From assembly GCA_025361725.1 (NCBI GenBank), contig JANYJV010000010.1, forward strand, positions 16,174 to 80,173: a DNA stretch of 64,000 nt, written 5' to 3'. The notes beneath the pieces are model-generated. The model saw nothing but the letters and a program-made list of their open reading frames with translations, was not told the DNA's origin and made no database searches. This DNA comes from Acidimicrobiia bacterium (GTDB lineage Bacteria > Actinomycetota > Acidimicrobiia > IMCC26256 > JAENVU01). The first letter of the stretch is position 1. Every line of letters begins with the position of its first letter. This document shows, piece by piece, positions 18,989-29,807 of this stretch. The position numbers and the translations under genes are program-made.

Positions 18989-20386
18989 ATGGCTTACCCA
19001 TATGCCGACCGATTTCCCGTGCTGCGGGGGATGCCGTCCGAAGGACGCGACCGCAATGCGATCGTGGCCGAGCTCCGCGAGCTCGCGACCGCTGAAGACA
19101 AGACGTGGGAGACCGGCAAGTGCTCCGGCACTATGTACTGCGGCGACCACGACCACTACGACTTCATGAATGAAGTATTCGGGATGTACAGCCACATGAA
19201 CGTGCTCCAGCGCGACATGTGCCCGAGCGCCACACGGTTCGAGGGTGAGATCATCGCCATGACCCTCGACCTGATGCACGGCACCGCGGCGCAGAGTGCC
19301 GACGACGGGCCGGTCGGTCTCATCACGTCGGGAGGCTCGGGCAGCATCCTCCACGCAGTGCTCGCGTACCGCGAGTGGGCACAGAACGCGAAGGGCATTG
19401 CGCACCCGAACATCATCAAGCCCGAGACCGCGCACCCGGCGTTCAACAAGGCGTGTCATCTCGTCGGCGTTGAGCTGCGCCAAGCGCCGATCGACCCGGC
19501 CACCGCCCAAGTGGACCTCGATGCCCTTGCCGATCTGATCGACGAGAACACCGCGGCCATGATCGGTTCGGCCTGCAGCTACGGCTACGGCACCATCGAC
19601 CCGATCGCGGAGATGGGACAACTCGCGCTGACCCATGACATCGGCCTGCACGTCGACGGGTGTCTCGGCGGATTCATCCTTCCGTGGGGCGAGCAACTCG
19701 GCTACGACATCCCGGCGTTCGACTTCCGCGTTCCGGGAGTCACGAGCATCTCGGCCGATACGCACAAGTACGCGTACGGACTCAAGGGCACGTCCGTTCT
19801 CTTGTTCCGCGATCGCATCCTGCGCAACGGTCAGTACTTCTACCTGACCGACTGGACCGGCGGAAAGTACTGCTCACCGGGTATCGACGGCTCGCGGTCC
19901 GGCGGTCTCCTCGCCGCCACGTGGGCGGGCATGGTCTCGCTCGGCGCCGAGGGATACCTCCGCTACGCGCGCGCAATTTTCGAGACGGCGTTCGCAATGC
20001 AGGACGCAGTCAAGGCGCATTCGGAACTGCGCCTCATCGGATCACCGACGTTCTGCTTCAGCTTCACGTCGGACGATTTCGATATCTACCACGTCAACGA
20101 TTTCATGCGGACTCGCGGTTGGCGCTTCAACGGTCAGCAGTATCCGAACTCGATCCACATGGCGGTGACCCGACCGCAGACCCAGGACGGCGTGGCGGAC
20201 GCTTTCGCCACCGACCTCGACGAGGCCGTTGCGTACGCGATCGAACACAAGGACGAGCCGGCCAAGAGCAGCGCCATCTACGGCGGAGTGGCCGGTGGCC
20301 CATCGCCCGACGCGACCACCTTCATCGAGTCGATCATGGCCTCGATGATGGACGAGCAGCAGGCCCTCCCCCCACTCACCGCCTAA
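18989..20386 (+). CDS. PLP-dependent decarboxylase/lyase (sphingosine-1-phosphate lyase-like, group II decarboxylase superfamily)
   Basis: VGLITSGGSGSILHAVLAYREWA, LHVDGCLGGFILPW, SISADTHKYAYGLKGTSVLLFRD (PLP lysine). Confidence 0.88.
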   Translation: MAYPYADRFPVLRGMPSEGRDRNAIVAELRELATAEDKTWETGKCSGTMYCGDHDHYDFMNEVFGMYSHMNVLQRDMCPSATRFEGEIIAMTLDLMHGTAAQSADDGPVGLITSGGSGSILHAVLAYREWAQNAKGIAHPNIIKPETAHPAFNKACHLVGVELRQAPIDPATAQVDLDALADLIDENTAAMIGSACSYGYGTIDPIAEMGQLALTHDIGLHVDGCLGGFILPWGEQLGYDIPAFDFRVPGVTSISADTHKYAYGLKGTSVLLFRDRILRNGQYFYLTDWTGGKYCSPGIDGSRSGGLLAATWAGMVSLGAEGYLRYARAIFETAFAMQDAVKAHSELRLIGSPTFCFSFTSDDFDIYHVNDFMRTRGWRFNGQQYPNSIHMAVTRPQTQDGVADAFATDLDEAVAYAIEHKDEPAKSSAIYGGVAGGPSPDATTFIESIMASMMDEQQALPPLTA

Positions 20387-20443
20387 CTCGGGGTTAGACG
20401 GCCCATCAACGCACGAGGATCCAAAGCTCTTTTCGACCGCGAT

Positions 20444-20480
20444 TGGGATCGGCGTCACGCCTTGCGTGACGCCGATCCCA
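20444..20480. terminator. Very strong hairpin: perfect 17-bp stem, 3-nt loop
   Basis: TGGGATCGGCGTCACGC-CTT-GCGTGACGCCGATCCCA, between convergent genes 18989-20386 (+) and 20666-21238 (-). Confidence 0.75.
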
Positions 20481-20603
20481 GACGCTGGGCAAGTATCGGA
20501 CCGCACCCAAGCAGATGGCGACGTCATTCGACGGCGGGCACGTTTTGCGGAACGTCCCGGAATCTGGCACTACCCGTAGAACCGAGAGCCAGGCGACTTC
20601 AGT

Positions 20604-20635
20604 GCGCTTTGGGGCGCCCTGGGCCCCGAAAGCGC
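20604..20635. other. Second hairpin in same intergenic region
   Basis: GCGCTTTGGGGC...GGCCCCGAAAGCGC, near-perfect stem with one bulged base. Confidence 0.5.
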
Positions 20636-20665
20636 GGAAAGTCGGCGTTCGAACCACGCGGCGCG

Positions 20666-21238
20666 TCAGTTCGAGGGGAGGCGGTTCCAGTGGCGGATGA
20701 CGCGGTAGTCGTGTTCGTGGCCGATCACCGAGATCGACGCCGGATCGAGCGCAACCACCCGCCCGGCCGCCGGCTCGAGGCCCACCGCGCAGGCGGTCAA
20801 GATGCGCAGGATGTGAGCATGGGCGAACAGCAGCACCCGGCCGTCGACGGCATCGCACCGTTCAATGACCGCGGCGGCCCTTGCCGCCACCGCCGCGAGC
20901 GACTCACCCTCGGGGATCGGGTCGCTCCACACACTCCAACCGGGGATTTCCTCGCGAATCTCAGGCGTCGTGCGTCCCTCAAACACGCCGTAGTCCCACT
21001 CACGGAGATCGTCGACAACTTCCGCGTTCGCGAACCCAGCGATGCGCGCCGTCTCGCGCGCTCGGCTCAGTGGACTGGTGAAGACCGCGGCGAACGGCTG
21101 CCGATCCAGCGGGCGAAACAGCGCCGCGGCTTCGCGGCGGCCGGCGTCGGTGAGCGCAACATCAGTCCGTCCGGTGTGCTGACCCGTGGCCGTCCATTCC
21201 GTGGCGCCGTGGCGCACCAGCCACAGCTCCGGGTTCAT
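20666..21238 (-). CDS. Histidine phosphatase (phosphoglycerate mutase-like)
   Basis: LWLVRHGATEWTATGQHTGRTDVALTDAGRREA (RHG motif), TSPLSRARETA, LLFAHAHILRIL. Confidence 0.93.
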   Translation of the reverse strand: MNPELWLVRHGATEWTATGQHTGRTDVALTDAGRREAAALFRPLDRQPFAAVFTSPLSRARETARIAGFANAEVVDDLREWDYGVFEGRTTPEIREEIPGWSVWSDPIPEGESLAAVAARAAAVIERCDAVDGRVLLFAHAHILRILTACAVGLEPAAGRVVALDPASISVIGHEHDYRVIRHWNRLPSN

Positions 21239-21921
21239 CGCGTCCGGTGCTCGACGCCGTTCTCCCGAGCGACGAGTACGTCCGTCACCAGGTTGAGGAA
21301 CAGTCCGTGCTCGACGATCCCGGCGCGCCGGCTCAACATGCCCGCGAGGCGAGCCGCGTCTCGGATCGGCGGGAACGCACAATCGAGGATCCAGTTGCCT
21401 TCGTCGGTCACGTACTCAGCACCACCACCAGCGCGCCGGACCGCGACTCCAGCGCCCATGTCGTCGAGGTACTCGGCCTCAGGACGCCAGCCGAAGATCG
21501 CGACCTCGACCGGCAGGGCGATGCGTCCACCGAGCTGATCGGTCAACTTCGACTCGTCGACGATGATCACTTCGCGCGCACTGGCCTGCGCCACCATTTT
21601 CTCGCGCCACAGTGCCCCGCCGGCGCCCTTGATGAGGTTGAAGTCCGGGTCCACTTCGTCGGCGCCGTCGATGGTGAGATCGATGGCCGGGTGCTCACCG
21701 AGGGTGGTGAGCTCGATACCCGCGGTGATGGCCTCGGTCTCGCTGGCACGGGAGGTGGGGATGCCGAGCACGCCATGGAGTTGCCCGTCCGCGATGCGAG
21801 CACCGATGGCCCGGATTGCGTGGGCGGCGGTGGTGCCGGTACCGAGACCGACCACCATTCCGGATTCGACCCACGAGGCGGCATATTCGCCGACGGCCTG
21901 CTTCTGCTCGTCCTGATTCAT
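21235..21921 (-). CDS. rpiA: Ribose-5-phosphate isomerase A
   Basis: [60 protein letters not shown]. Confidence 0.96.
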   Translation of the reverse strand: MNQDEQKQAVGEYAASWVESGMVVGLGTGTTAAHAIRAIGARIADGQLHGVLGIPTSRASETEAITAGIELTTLGEHPAIDLTIDGADEVDPDFNLIKGAGGALWREKMVAQASAREVIIVDESKLTDQLGGRIALPVEVAIFGWRPEAEYLDDMGAGVAVRRAGGGAEYVTDEGNWILDCAFPPIRDAARLAGMLSRRAGIVEHGLFLNLVTDVLVARENGVEHRTR

Positions 21922-23334
21922 ACCCGAGTCTCGCTTGTGGGACGGGCGAGCACCGGATCGTGCCACCCTCCATCCTTCGTGATGAGCCGATCGGCTTCCA
22001 CTGGGCCCCAGGTTCCGGGTTCGTACGGAAGGGCCGGGCTGTGCTTCGTCAACACCTTGTCGACCACCCGCCACGCCTGCTCGACGCCGTCTTCCCGAGC
22101 GAACAGCAATCCCTCGCCACGGATGGCATCGCCGATGAGTCGTTCGTACGGCGTCATCTCGTCCGGGTACTCGTTGCAGAGGTAGAGCTCGCGCGAGCTA
22201 CCGACCATGGCTTCGCCCGGGACCTTCGCCCGAGCGCCGATCGCGATCGAGATCTCGGGTGCGAATCGGAATCGGACGTAGTTGCCATGCCCTTCCGCAA
22301 CGTCGGAGTCGGCGAAGACGCGCTGGGGAGGTGAATGGAGTTCCACGTGCACCTCCGTGCACTTCTCCGGCAGGCTCTTGCCGGCACGCAGATACCACGG
22401 CACCCCTGCCCACCGCCAAGAATCGATGTGCAGCCGGCACGCGGCATACGTCTCGACGTCCGAGTCCGGCACGACGCCCGGTTCGGAGCGATAGCCGTCG
22501 AACTGACCGCGCACGAGATCTCGCGGCGTCATGGTCTCGACGGCGGCGAACACGCGCTCCTTGCCGTCGCGGAGGGCAAGGTCTCCCATCCCGAGCGGCG
22601 GCTCCATCGCGAGCAGCGCCATGATCTGGAAGAGGTGGTTCTGCACGACGTCGCGCAGCGCGCCGACTTCCTCGTAGAACGCGCCTCGGCCCTGCACGCC
22701 GAAGTTCTCGGCCATGGTGATCTGCACGCTGGCGATGTAGTTGCGGTTCCAGATGGGCTCGAGGAACGAGTTGGCGAACCGGAAGTAGAGGAGGTTCTGT
22801 ACCTCCTCCTTCCCGAGGAAGTGGTCGATCCGAAAGACCCGATCCTCGGGAAACACCGAGTGGACGATCCGGTTCAGTTCCTGCCCGGATGCGAGGTCTC
22901 GCCCGAAGGGCTTCTCGACAATGAGGCGCGCGTTCTCCGCTGCGCCGGACGAGCCGAGCGTCTCGACCACCGGCCCGAACATGCTCGGCGGGATCGCAAG
23001 GTAGTGCGCCGGAGCCTTCGCGCCGACCTTGTCGAGTTCACGCTTCAGTTTGGTGAACGTCGCCGGGTCGGCGTACTCGCCGTGTACGTAGTGCATGGAG
23101 TCCATGAGGTGGTCCAGCGCCTTGGCGTCAGTGACGCCGCCGTGTTCGTCGATGCTGGCCCGAATCCGCTCGTCGAACGCCACGAGTTTGAGTTCGTCTC
23201 GGGCGATACCGATGACCGGCACGTTGAGATTCCCGTGGCGCGCCATCGCGTAAAGCGCCGGGATCGTCATCTTGTAGCCGAGGTCGCCCGTCGCACCGAA
23301 CCAACAGAGGGCGTCGGCCTTCCCGATGCCTCGA

Positions 23335-23351
<17 letters not shown>
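21918..23351 (-). CDS. zwf: Glucose-6-phosphate 1-dehydrogenase
   Basis: [72 protein letters not shown]. Confidence 0.96.
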
Positions 23352-24345
<994 letters not shown>

Positions 24346-24359
24346 CTCTGTACTCCTTC

Positions 24360-25985
24360 TCAGTCCCGACGATCGCGCAGCTGCCGGTACCGGCGGATGA
24401 GCGCGTTCGTCGACGAATCGTGGGTGAGCTCCGCGTCGGAATCCAGTTCCGGGACGATCCGCTGCGCGAGTTGCTTGCCGAGTTCGACGCCCCATTGGTC
24501 GAACGAGTTGATGTTCCAGATCGCACCTTGGGTGAAGACCTTGTGCTCGTACAACGCGATGAGCTGGCCGAACGTGTGGGGCGTCAGTTCGGGCATCAGG
24601 ATGGTGGAACTCGGGTGGTTGCCCGCGAACACGCGTGCTTCGACTTGATCCGTCTCCACGCCGTCGGCGATCACTTCCTCCCGCGTCTTGCCGAAGGCGA
24701 GTGCCTCGGGTTGCGCAAGCAGATTCGCCACCAGCAGATCCTGATGGTCGCCGAGCGGTTGGGCGGCACGCGCCACACAGATGAAATCCGCCGGGATCAG
24801 CTTCGTGCCCTGATGAATGAGCTGGTAGTACGCGTGCTGGCCGTTGGTCCCCGCCTGACCCCAGACGATCGGGCCGGTCTGCATCCCGACCGGCTCGCCC
24901 TCGCGGGTCACGGACTTCCCGTTGCTCTCCATGTCCAACTGCTGCAGGTACGCCGGCAGATGGGCGAGGTACTGGCTGTACGGCAGCACCGCGAGCGTTT
25001 CAGCACCGAAGCAGTTGCCGTACCAAACGCCGATCAGACCCATGAGCATCGGCAGGTTGGACTCAATCGGTGCCGTCCGGAAGTGTTCGTCCATCGCGTG
25101 GAACCCGGCCAGCATATCGCCGAACTGGTCGGCTCCGATCGCGAGCATCAACGACAGGCCGATCGCCGAGTCGAACGAGTAGCGGCCGCCGACCCAATCC
25201 CAGAACCCGAACATGTTGTCCGGATCGATACCGAACTTCGTCACTTCGTCCGCGTTGGTGGACACCGCAACGAAGTGGCGCGCCACCGCGGCGTCGTCAC
25301 GGAGTTTCGCGAGCGACCACTCGCGCGCCGAACCGGCGTTGGTCATGGTCTCGAGCGTGGTGAACGTCTTGGACGCCACGATGAAGAGCGTCGTCTCGGG
25401 ATCCAAGTCCTGGGTCGCTTCACGGAAGTCCGAACCGTCGATGTTCGAGACGAACCGGTACCGCATCGAACGGTCCGAGAACGCCGCCAACGCAGTGGTC
25501 GCCATGCGCGGGCCGAGATCGCTGCCACCGATCCCGATGTTGACGATCGCGTCGATGCGCTTCCCGGTGTGACCGGTCCACTCGCCGCTCCGCACGCGCT
25601 CGGAAAATGCCGCCATGCGATCGAGCACGCCGTGCACCTCGGCGACAACGTTCACACCGTCGACGACGATCTCGGCATCTCTCGGTGCCCGCAACGCGAT
25701 GTGCAACACCGACCGATGTTCGGTGACGTTGATCGGATCCCCGCGGAACATCGCGTCCCGGAGTTCTTCCACGCCGGCGCGGCGCGCAACATCGGCAAGA
25801 AGCCCGATCGTGGCGCCGGTCAGCCGGTGCTTTGAGTAGTCCAGGAAGAGGTCGCCGGCCGTCGCGGTCAGGTCCTCGCCACGTTGGGGATCGTTGGAAA
25901 AGAACTCACGTAGATGCCGATCTTTGACTTCGTCGTAGTGCGCAACGAGCGCGTTCCACTCAGAGGAATCCACCACACGCGTCAT
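24360..25985 (-). CDS. pgi: Glucose-6-phosphate isomerase
   Basis: [86 protein letters not shown]. Confidence 0.97.
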   Translation of the reverse strand: MTRVVDSSEWNALVAHYDEVKDRHLREFFSNDPQRGEDLTATAGDLFLDYSKHRLTGATIGLLADVARRAGVEELRDAMFRGDPINVTEHRSVLHIALRAPRDAEIVVDGVNVVAEVHGVLDRMAAFSERVRSGEWTGHTGKRIDAIVNIGIGGSDLGPRMATTALAAFSDRSMRYRFVSNIDGSDFREATQDLDPETTLFIVASKTFTTLETMTNAGSAREWSLAKLRDDAAVARHFVAVSTNADEVTKFGIDPDNMFGFWDWVGGRYSFDSAIGLSLMLAIGADQFGDMLAGFHAMDEHFRTAPIESNLPMLMGLIGVWYGNCFGAETLAVLPYSQYLAHLPAYLQQLDMESNGKSVTREGEPVGMQTGPIVWGQAGTNGQHAYYQLIHQGTKLIPADFICVARAAQPLGDHQDLLVANLLAQPEALAFGKTREEVIADGVETDQVEARVFAGNHPSSTILMPELTPHTFGQLIALYEHKVFTQGAIWNINSFDQWGVELGKQLAQRIVPELDSDAELTHDSSTNALIRRYRQLRDRRD

Positions 25986-26067
25986 CGGGCGAGTCTGACA
26001 CGCAGCCCCACCAAAACTGGCGACCTCTCCGCCCGTCGCGACCATGCGGCCGGCGCCGGGCGCGCGC

Positions 26068-26829
26068 TCAGCCGAGGTCGACCCAGGAACTCAACCCGAG
26101 CGCATCGAGCAGATCCGTGATGCGCGCGGTGAGCCACGACAACCGGTCGAGCGCGAGGAGGAGACCGAACCCGAACAACACCGCAGCCGAGATGAACGCG
26201 ATGAGACGGAGATGGCGCTTCAGCGCGTTCAGCGCGGTGGTGGACGCACCGAACGCCAGTCCGATGACCAAGAACGAGACGCCCATCCCCACCGAATACG
26301 CGGCGAGCAGACTCACCGCGCGCGCCGAGGTCTGGGTAGCGGCGACCCCGAAGACCGCGGCCAACACCGGACCGAGACACGGAGACCAACCGAAGCCGAA
26401 TGCGGCGCCGACGATGGGTGCGGTCGCCCAACCGAACCGTCGGTTCACCTGGAACCGCTTCTCCGGATACAGGCGCGGCGCCCGCAACACCTGCGAGCCC
26501 ACGAGGTAGAGCGCCATGACCATGACGAGGATCCCGGACGCGCGGGTCAGGGTCTCCTGGTTGTCGAACGCAGCCTGCCCGATGCCGCTGGCCGCGAGCC
26601 CGAGGATCGTGAAGACTGATCCGAATCCGAGCGTGAACAGCGCCGTCGTCACGGCAACGCGCCCGAGGTTGGCGCGCTCACCTTCTTGTAGGTCCGCCAC
26701 CGAGACGCCGCTCACCACGCTGAGGTAGCCCGGAACCATGGGCAGCACACACGGCGACAGGATCGACACGATGCCCCCGCCGAACGCGACGAGCAGCCCC
26801 ACGTTGTTTGCCGTCACCGCAAGAAGCAC
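26068..26829 (-). CDS. Cytochrome c biogenesis protein CcdA-like thiol-disulfide transporter
   Basis: [24 protein letters not shown] and [20 protein letters not shown] (paired Cys in TM segments). Confidence 0.92.
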   Translation of the reverse strand: MLLAVTANNVGLLVAFGGGIVSILSPCVLPMVPGYLSVVSGVSVADLQEGERANLGRVAVTTALFTLGFGSVFTILGLAASGIGQAAFDNQETLTRASGILVMVMALYLVGSQVLRAPRLYPEKRFQVNRRFGWATAPIVGAAFGFGWSPCLGPVLAAVFGVAATQTSARAVSLLAAYSVGMGVSFLVIGLAFGASTTALNALKRHLRLIAFISAAVLFGFGLLLALDRLSWLTARITDLLDALGLSSWVDLG

Positions 26830-26928
26830 GGCGCCAAGGTTACGGGGCGGCGGTCTGGCTCTCGGCGTCGCCGCCCGCGCCGACGGGTGCGAACTCGCGT
26901 GGCGGGTTGGGGATCAACTAGGATGATA

Positions 26929-26944
26929 GCGAACGTGCGTTCGC
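26929..26944 (+). promoter_or_regulatory. Putative LexA/SOS box upstream of DNA methyltransferase operon
   Basis: GCGAACGTGCGTTCGC: contains CGAAC-GTGC-GTTCG, matching the Gram-positive/actinobacterial LexA consensus CGAACRNRYGTTCG; ~60 bp upstream of ATG 27003, which has SD GGAGGAG at 26990-26996. Confidence 0.6.
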
Positions 26945-27002
26945 ACATACGCATCCCTTCGATGCCGGACGCACCTCGTGGCTTTCGGCGGAGGAGTGGT
27001 CA

Positions 27003-28478
27003 ATGCAAGAGCGTAGGAACACCGCCACGTCGAACTTTGGCGTGTCACGTCGCGAAGGGCACGATGCGTCTGCCTTTTATGAGCGGTTCCAAGCGCCTGC
27101 AGTATCGACGCTCGACGCAGTACCCCCTCCCAAGCCGATCGACGAGCCGTTCCAAACCGGAGATGCGCGTCACATGGACTCGGTCGCGGATGGTTCCGTC
27201 GCGCTGGTCGTCACATCACCGCCGTACTTCGCCGGCAAGCAATACGAAGAGGAACTCGAGCGAGACGGAGTCCCCGCCTCGTACCTCGAGTACCTCGACC
27301 TCCTCGAAGCGGTCTTCACGGAGTGCAAGAAGAAACTTGAACCGGGTGGTCGCATCGCGGTCAACGTTGCGAACTTGGGGAGAAAGCCGTACCGCAGTCT
27401 CTCTGCCGACGTGATTCATATTCTTCAAGACAAACTCGGCCTCTTGCTGCGCGGCGAGCTGATTTGGCAGAAGGGTGAGGGGGCGACCGGATCGTGCGCG
27501 TGGGGATCGTTTCGCAGCGCCGCGAACCCGGTGCTGCGCGACATCACCGAACGGGTAGTCATCGCCAGCAACGGACGGTTCGACCGCGCCCGTACCGTCA
27601 AGCAACGCGAAGCTGAAGAACTGCCGTACCAGAGCACCTTGATGACCGAAGACTTCATGGCGCTCACGCTCGACCTCTGGGAGATCCCGCCGGAGAGCGC
27701 GCGTCGCGTCGGCCACCCTGCACCGTTTCCCGTCGAGCTCCCGGAACAGTTGATCCGGCTGTACACCTTCGACAACGACCTGGTGCTCGACCCGTTCATG
27801 GGCAGCGGATCTGCGCTCGTGGCTGCGGCACGGCTCAATCGGCGCTACGTCGGTTACGACCTGGATCCCGAGTACGTGACGATCGCTCGACAACGTGTGG
27901 CGGAGGAGCTCGAGCCGACGCCGCCGGCCCCGTCGTCTCGGACGCGAAAGCCGATCACGATTCCGGCAGGCGTTGCGGACGACGAGGACTTCCAGAGCCG
28001 GGCAACACGAGAAGGCAAGGCCGCGCAGAAACTCGCCGAAGAAGTGCTCGTCGGCGCGGGCTTTGCAATCTCTGAACGGAACCGCAAGATTCGAAAGACC
28101 GGCGTGACCATCAACTTCATCGCACAGGATGCTGCCGGCGAAACTTGGTACTTCGACGTCTCCGGTGCATTCAAGTCGCACCGCGGTGGTCTGCTTCGCA
28201 CCGATACCGTTTGGAAGTCACTCGGACGCGCCAATGCGTTACGAGATCAGGTGGCAGAGGGCGTCCCACTCGTCTTCCTCACGACCCATCTCCCTCGGCG
28301 ACCGAGCGAAGGTGACACGGCACTGCGGTCGGCGGGGCCGAACGCATTCTTCGATGCGATCGAAATGTTGACGGACGAGGGCAGGGCCCGACTCGAGCAG
28401 TATGGCGACGGCGGTCATACGGCAGAACCACTGACTGGATTCTGGACCACCGGAGATCTTGATCGGCGACGGCGGTAG
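27003..28478 (+). CDS. Site-specific DNA methyltransferase (N4-C/N6-A type) with additional C-terminal domain
   Basis: VALVVTSPPYFAGKQYEEEL (motif IV TSPPY) precedes LVLDPFMGSGSALVAAARLNRRYVGYDLDPEYVTIARQRV (motif I region), permuted order; C-terminal ~160 aa (REGKAAQKLAEEVLVGAGF...WYFDVSGAFKSHRGGLLRTDTVWKSLGRANAL) is extra. Confidence 0.92.
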   Translation: MQERRNTATSNFGVSRREGHDASAFYERFQAPAVSTLDAVPPPKPIDEPFQTGDARHMDSVADGSVALVVTSPPYFAGKQYEEELERDGVPASYLEYLDLLEAVFTECKKKLEPGGRIAVNVANLGRKPYRSLSADVIHILQDKLGLLLRGELIWQKGEGATGSCAWGSFRSAANPVLRDITERVVIASNGRFDRARTVKQREAEELPYQSTLMTEDFMALTLDLWEIPPESARRVGHPAPFPVELPEQLIRLYTFDNDLVLDPFMGSGSALVAAARLNRRYVGYDLDPEYVTIARQRVAEELEPTPPAPSSRTRKPITIPAGVADDEDFQSRATREGKAAQKLAEEVLVGAGFAISERNRKIRKTGVTINFIAQDAAGETWYFDVSGAFKSHRGGLLRTDTVWKSLGRANALRDQVAEGVPLVFLTTHLPRRPSEGDTALRSAGPNAFFDAIEMLTDEGRARLEQYGDGGHTAEPLTGFWTTGDLDRRRR

Positions 28479-28793
28479 ATGCCCGACATTGTTGCGTGCG
28501 CGATCGTGCACGACGATCCGCCCGAGGTCTTCATTGCCGAGGACATCGAAACGCTCAACTGGATACTCGCGTTGAAGCTCATCGCCCAGTGTCCAGGACG
28601 AGAGGTGCCCGAAACGATCCGTGCTGCATTGCGATCGGCGGTTCTCGACGAGCAGTGGGGACAGGCGGTCAGTCTTTGGATGGAAGTTCGTCCAGGAGCC
28701 ATCGACGTGTATCCGTCGTACGAGTTGTACCGACCTGAAGATGTCGCGCTGGCCCACGAAGAGTTGCAGTTTTCGCGCCTCTTCCTCGACTGA
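28479..28793 (+). CDS. Small acidic protein of unknown function (104 aa)
   Basis: ATG abuts methyltransferase TAG; its TGA overlaps next ATG (TGATG at 28791-28795). Confidence 0.75.
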   Translation: MPDIVACAIVHDDPPEVFIAEDIETLNWILALKLIAQCPGREVPETIRAALRSAVLDEQWGQAVSLWMEVRPGAIDVYPSYELYRPEDVALAHEELQFSRLFLD

Positions 28794-29791
28794 TGCCCGG
28801 CGCGCTCACTGAAGTCACCGAGCTTTCGACTGCGCTCGGCATGCTCGTTGAAGATCTCGCTCGTGGAGTCTCTCAGCGACCCTCCCGACTCCTGCACGTC
28901 AGCGACGAAGCCTGGGAACATTTCACCGACGGCTACTACGCCGGCGACCATCGATCGATGTTCGACACCGCCTTTCAGAACGGCGTGTCGTTTCTTCGGG
29001 CAGAAGACGGGTTGCGCAATCGCCCGCCGAAGGTCGTGGAGTGGAAGGGTCCCCACCGACCACCCGGTGACGACGTCGTTCCTGCCGATCTTCGGATCGA
29101 TCACGTGTACCAGGTGAGTTGTAAGTACCTGTCGCGCATCATGCAGAACCCGGGGCCGGCGCGACTCTTCGACCGTCTACTCGTCGGCGAGGCGCGAACG
29201 AACACGAGCTGGTTCGAATCCGTCGCGCCGACCGAGTACCAAGCGTTCTATGCCGCCGCGCGCGCTGCGGTACCGCTCGAACTCCCGATGAGCGTCGGCG
29301 ATATGACGATCGAGCAGCGTCACCTTTTGAGAGACGCCCTTCGACCGCGTCGACTGCCACCATCGATGCAGGTCCCCTGGGCGGACCTCTGCCGGGCGGT
29401 CTCGATCGGATCGGCTGCCCGTTGGCAAGCTCGCCTCCAATCAGATCGCGATCGTGTGCGACTGCTGTGGAGGCTCTTGCGAATCGGTGACGCTCCGTAC
29501 TTCGTGCTCGGCTCAGACGAGATGCATCACATGCGGCTCCGTGTTGCGTCGGCCTGGGATTGGGTTCAGACGTACGAACTCCGATCCTTCACCGTCGAAC
29601 CGAGACGCGCCGGCCAACCAGAAGTTGCCTGGACCGCGGATGTTCGTTCGAGAGCGACGAGAGCCGTGACCACCATTGCGGGTCACGTCGAAGTGCGATG
29701 GAGCCATGGCCGATTCAACGGATCCCCCGAGGCCAAGGTGTATCTGGACACGCCGCTGTCGGGGACGCCGGGCTACTTCCCGCTCGAATAG
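28793..29791 (+). CDS. Unknown protein, candidate restriction/nuclease partner of the methyltransferase
   Basis: Translationally coupled third gene; contains KVVEWKGPHRPPGDDVVPADLRIDHVYQVSCKYLSRIMQN with ExK and D..xCK elements that could be PD-(D/E)XK-like. Function inferred only. Confidence 0.6.
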   Translation: MPGALTEVTELSTALGMLVEDLARGVSQRPSRLLHVSDEAWEHFTDGYYAGDHRSMFDTAFQNGVSFLRAEDGLRNRPPKVVEWKGPHRPPGDDVVPADLRIDHVYQVSCKYLSRIMQNPGPARLFDRLLVGEARTNTSWFESVAPTEYQAFYAAARAAVPLELPMSVGDMTIEQRHLLRDALRPRRLPPSMQVPWADLCRAVSIGSAARWQARLQSDRDRVRLLWRLLRIGDAPYFVLGSDEMHHMRLRVASAWDWVQTYELRSFTVEPRRAGQPEVAWTADVRSRATRAVTTIAGHVEVRWSHGRFNGSPEAKVYLDTPLSGTPGYFPLE

Positions 29792-29807
29792 AGCGCGGAC
29801 CTTCTCC

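Noticed and set aside
20640-20670. tRNA T-arm-like GTTCGAACCACG
   Set aside because: Flanking bases do not form a T-stem and no acceptor/anticodon arms are present.
20406-20858. 150-aa minus-strand ORF covering the hairpin region (SNDVAICLGAVRYLPSVWDRRHARRDADPNRGRKELWILVR)
   Set aside because: Overlaps the phosphatase C-terminus in another frame and translates through perfect palindromes; no independent coding support.
24420-25835. 471-aa plus-strand ORF
   Set aside because: Antisense shadow of pgi; composition typical of GC-driven spurious frames.
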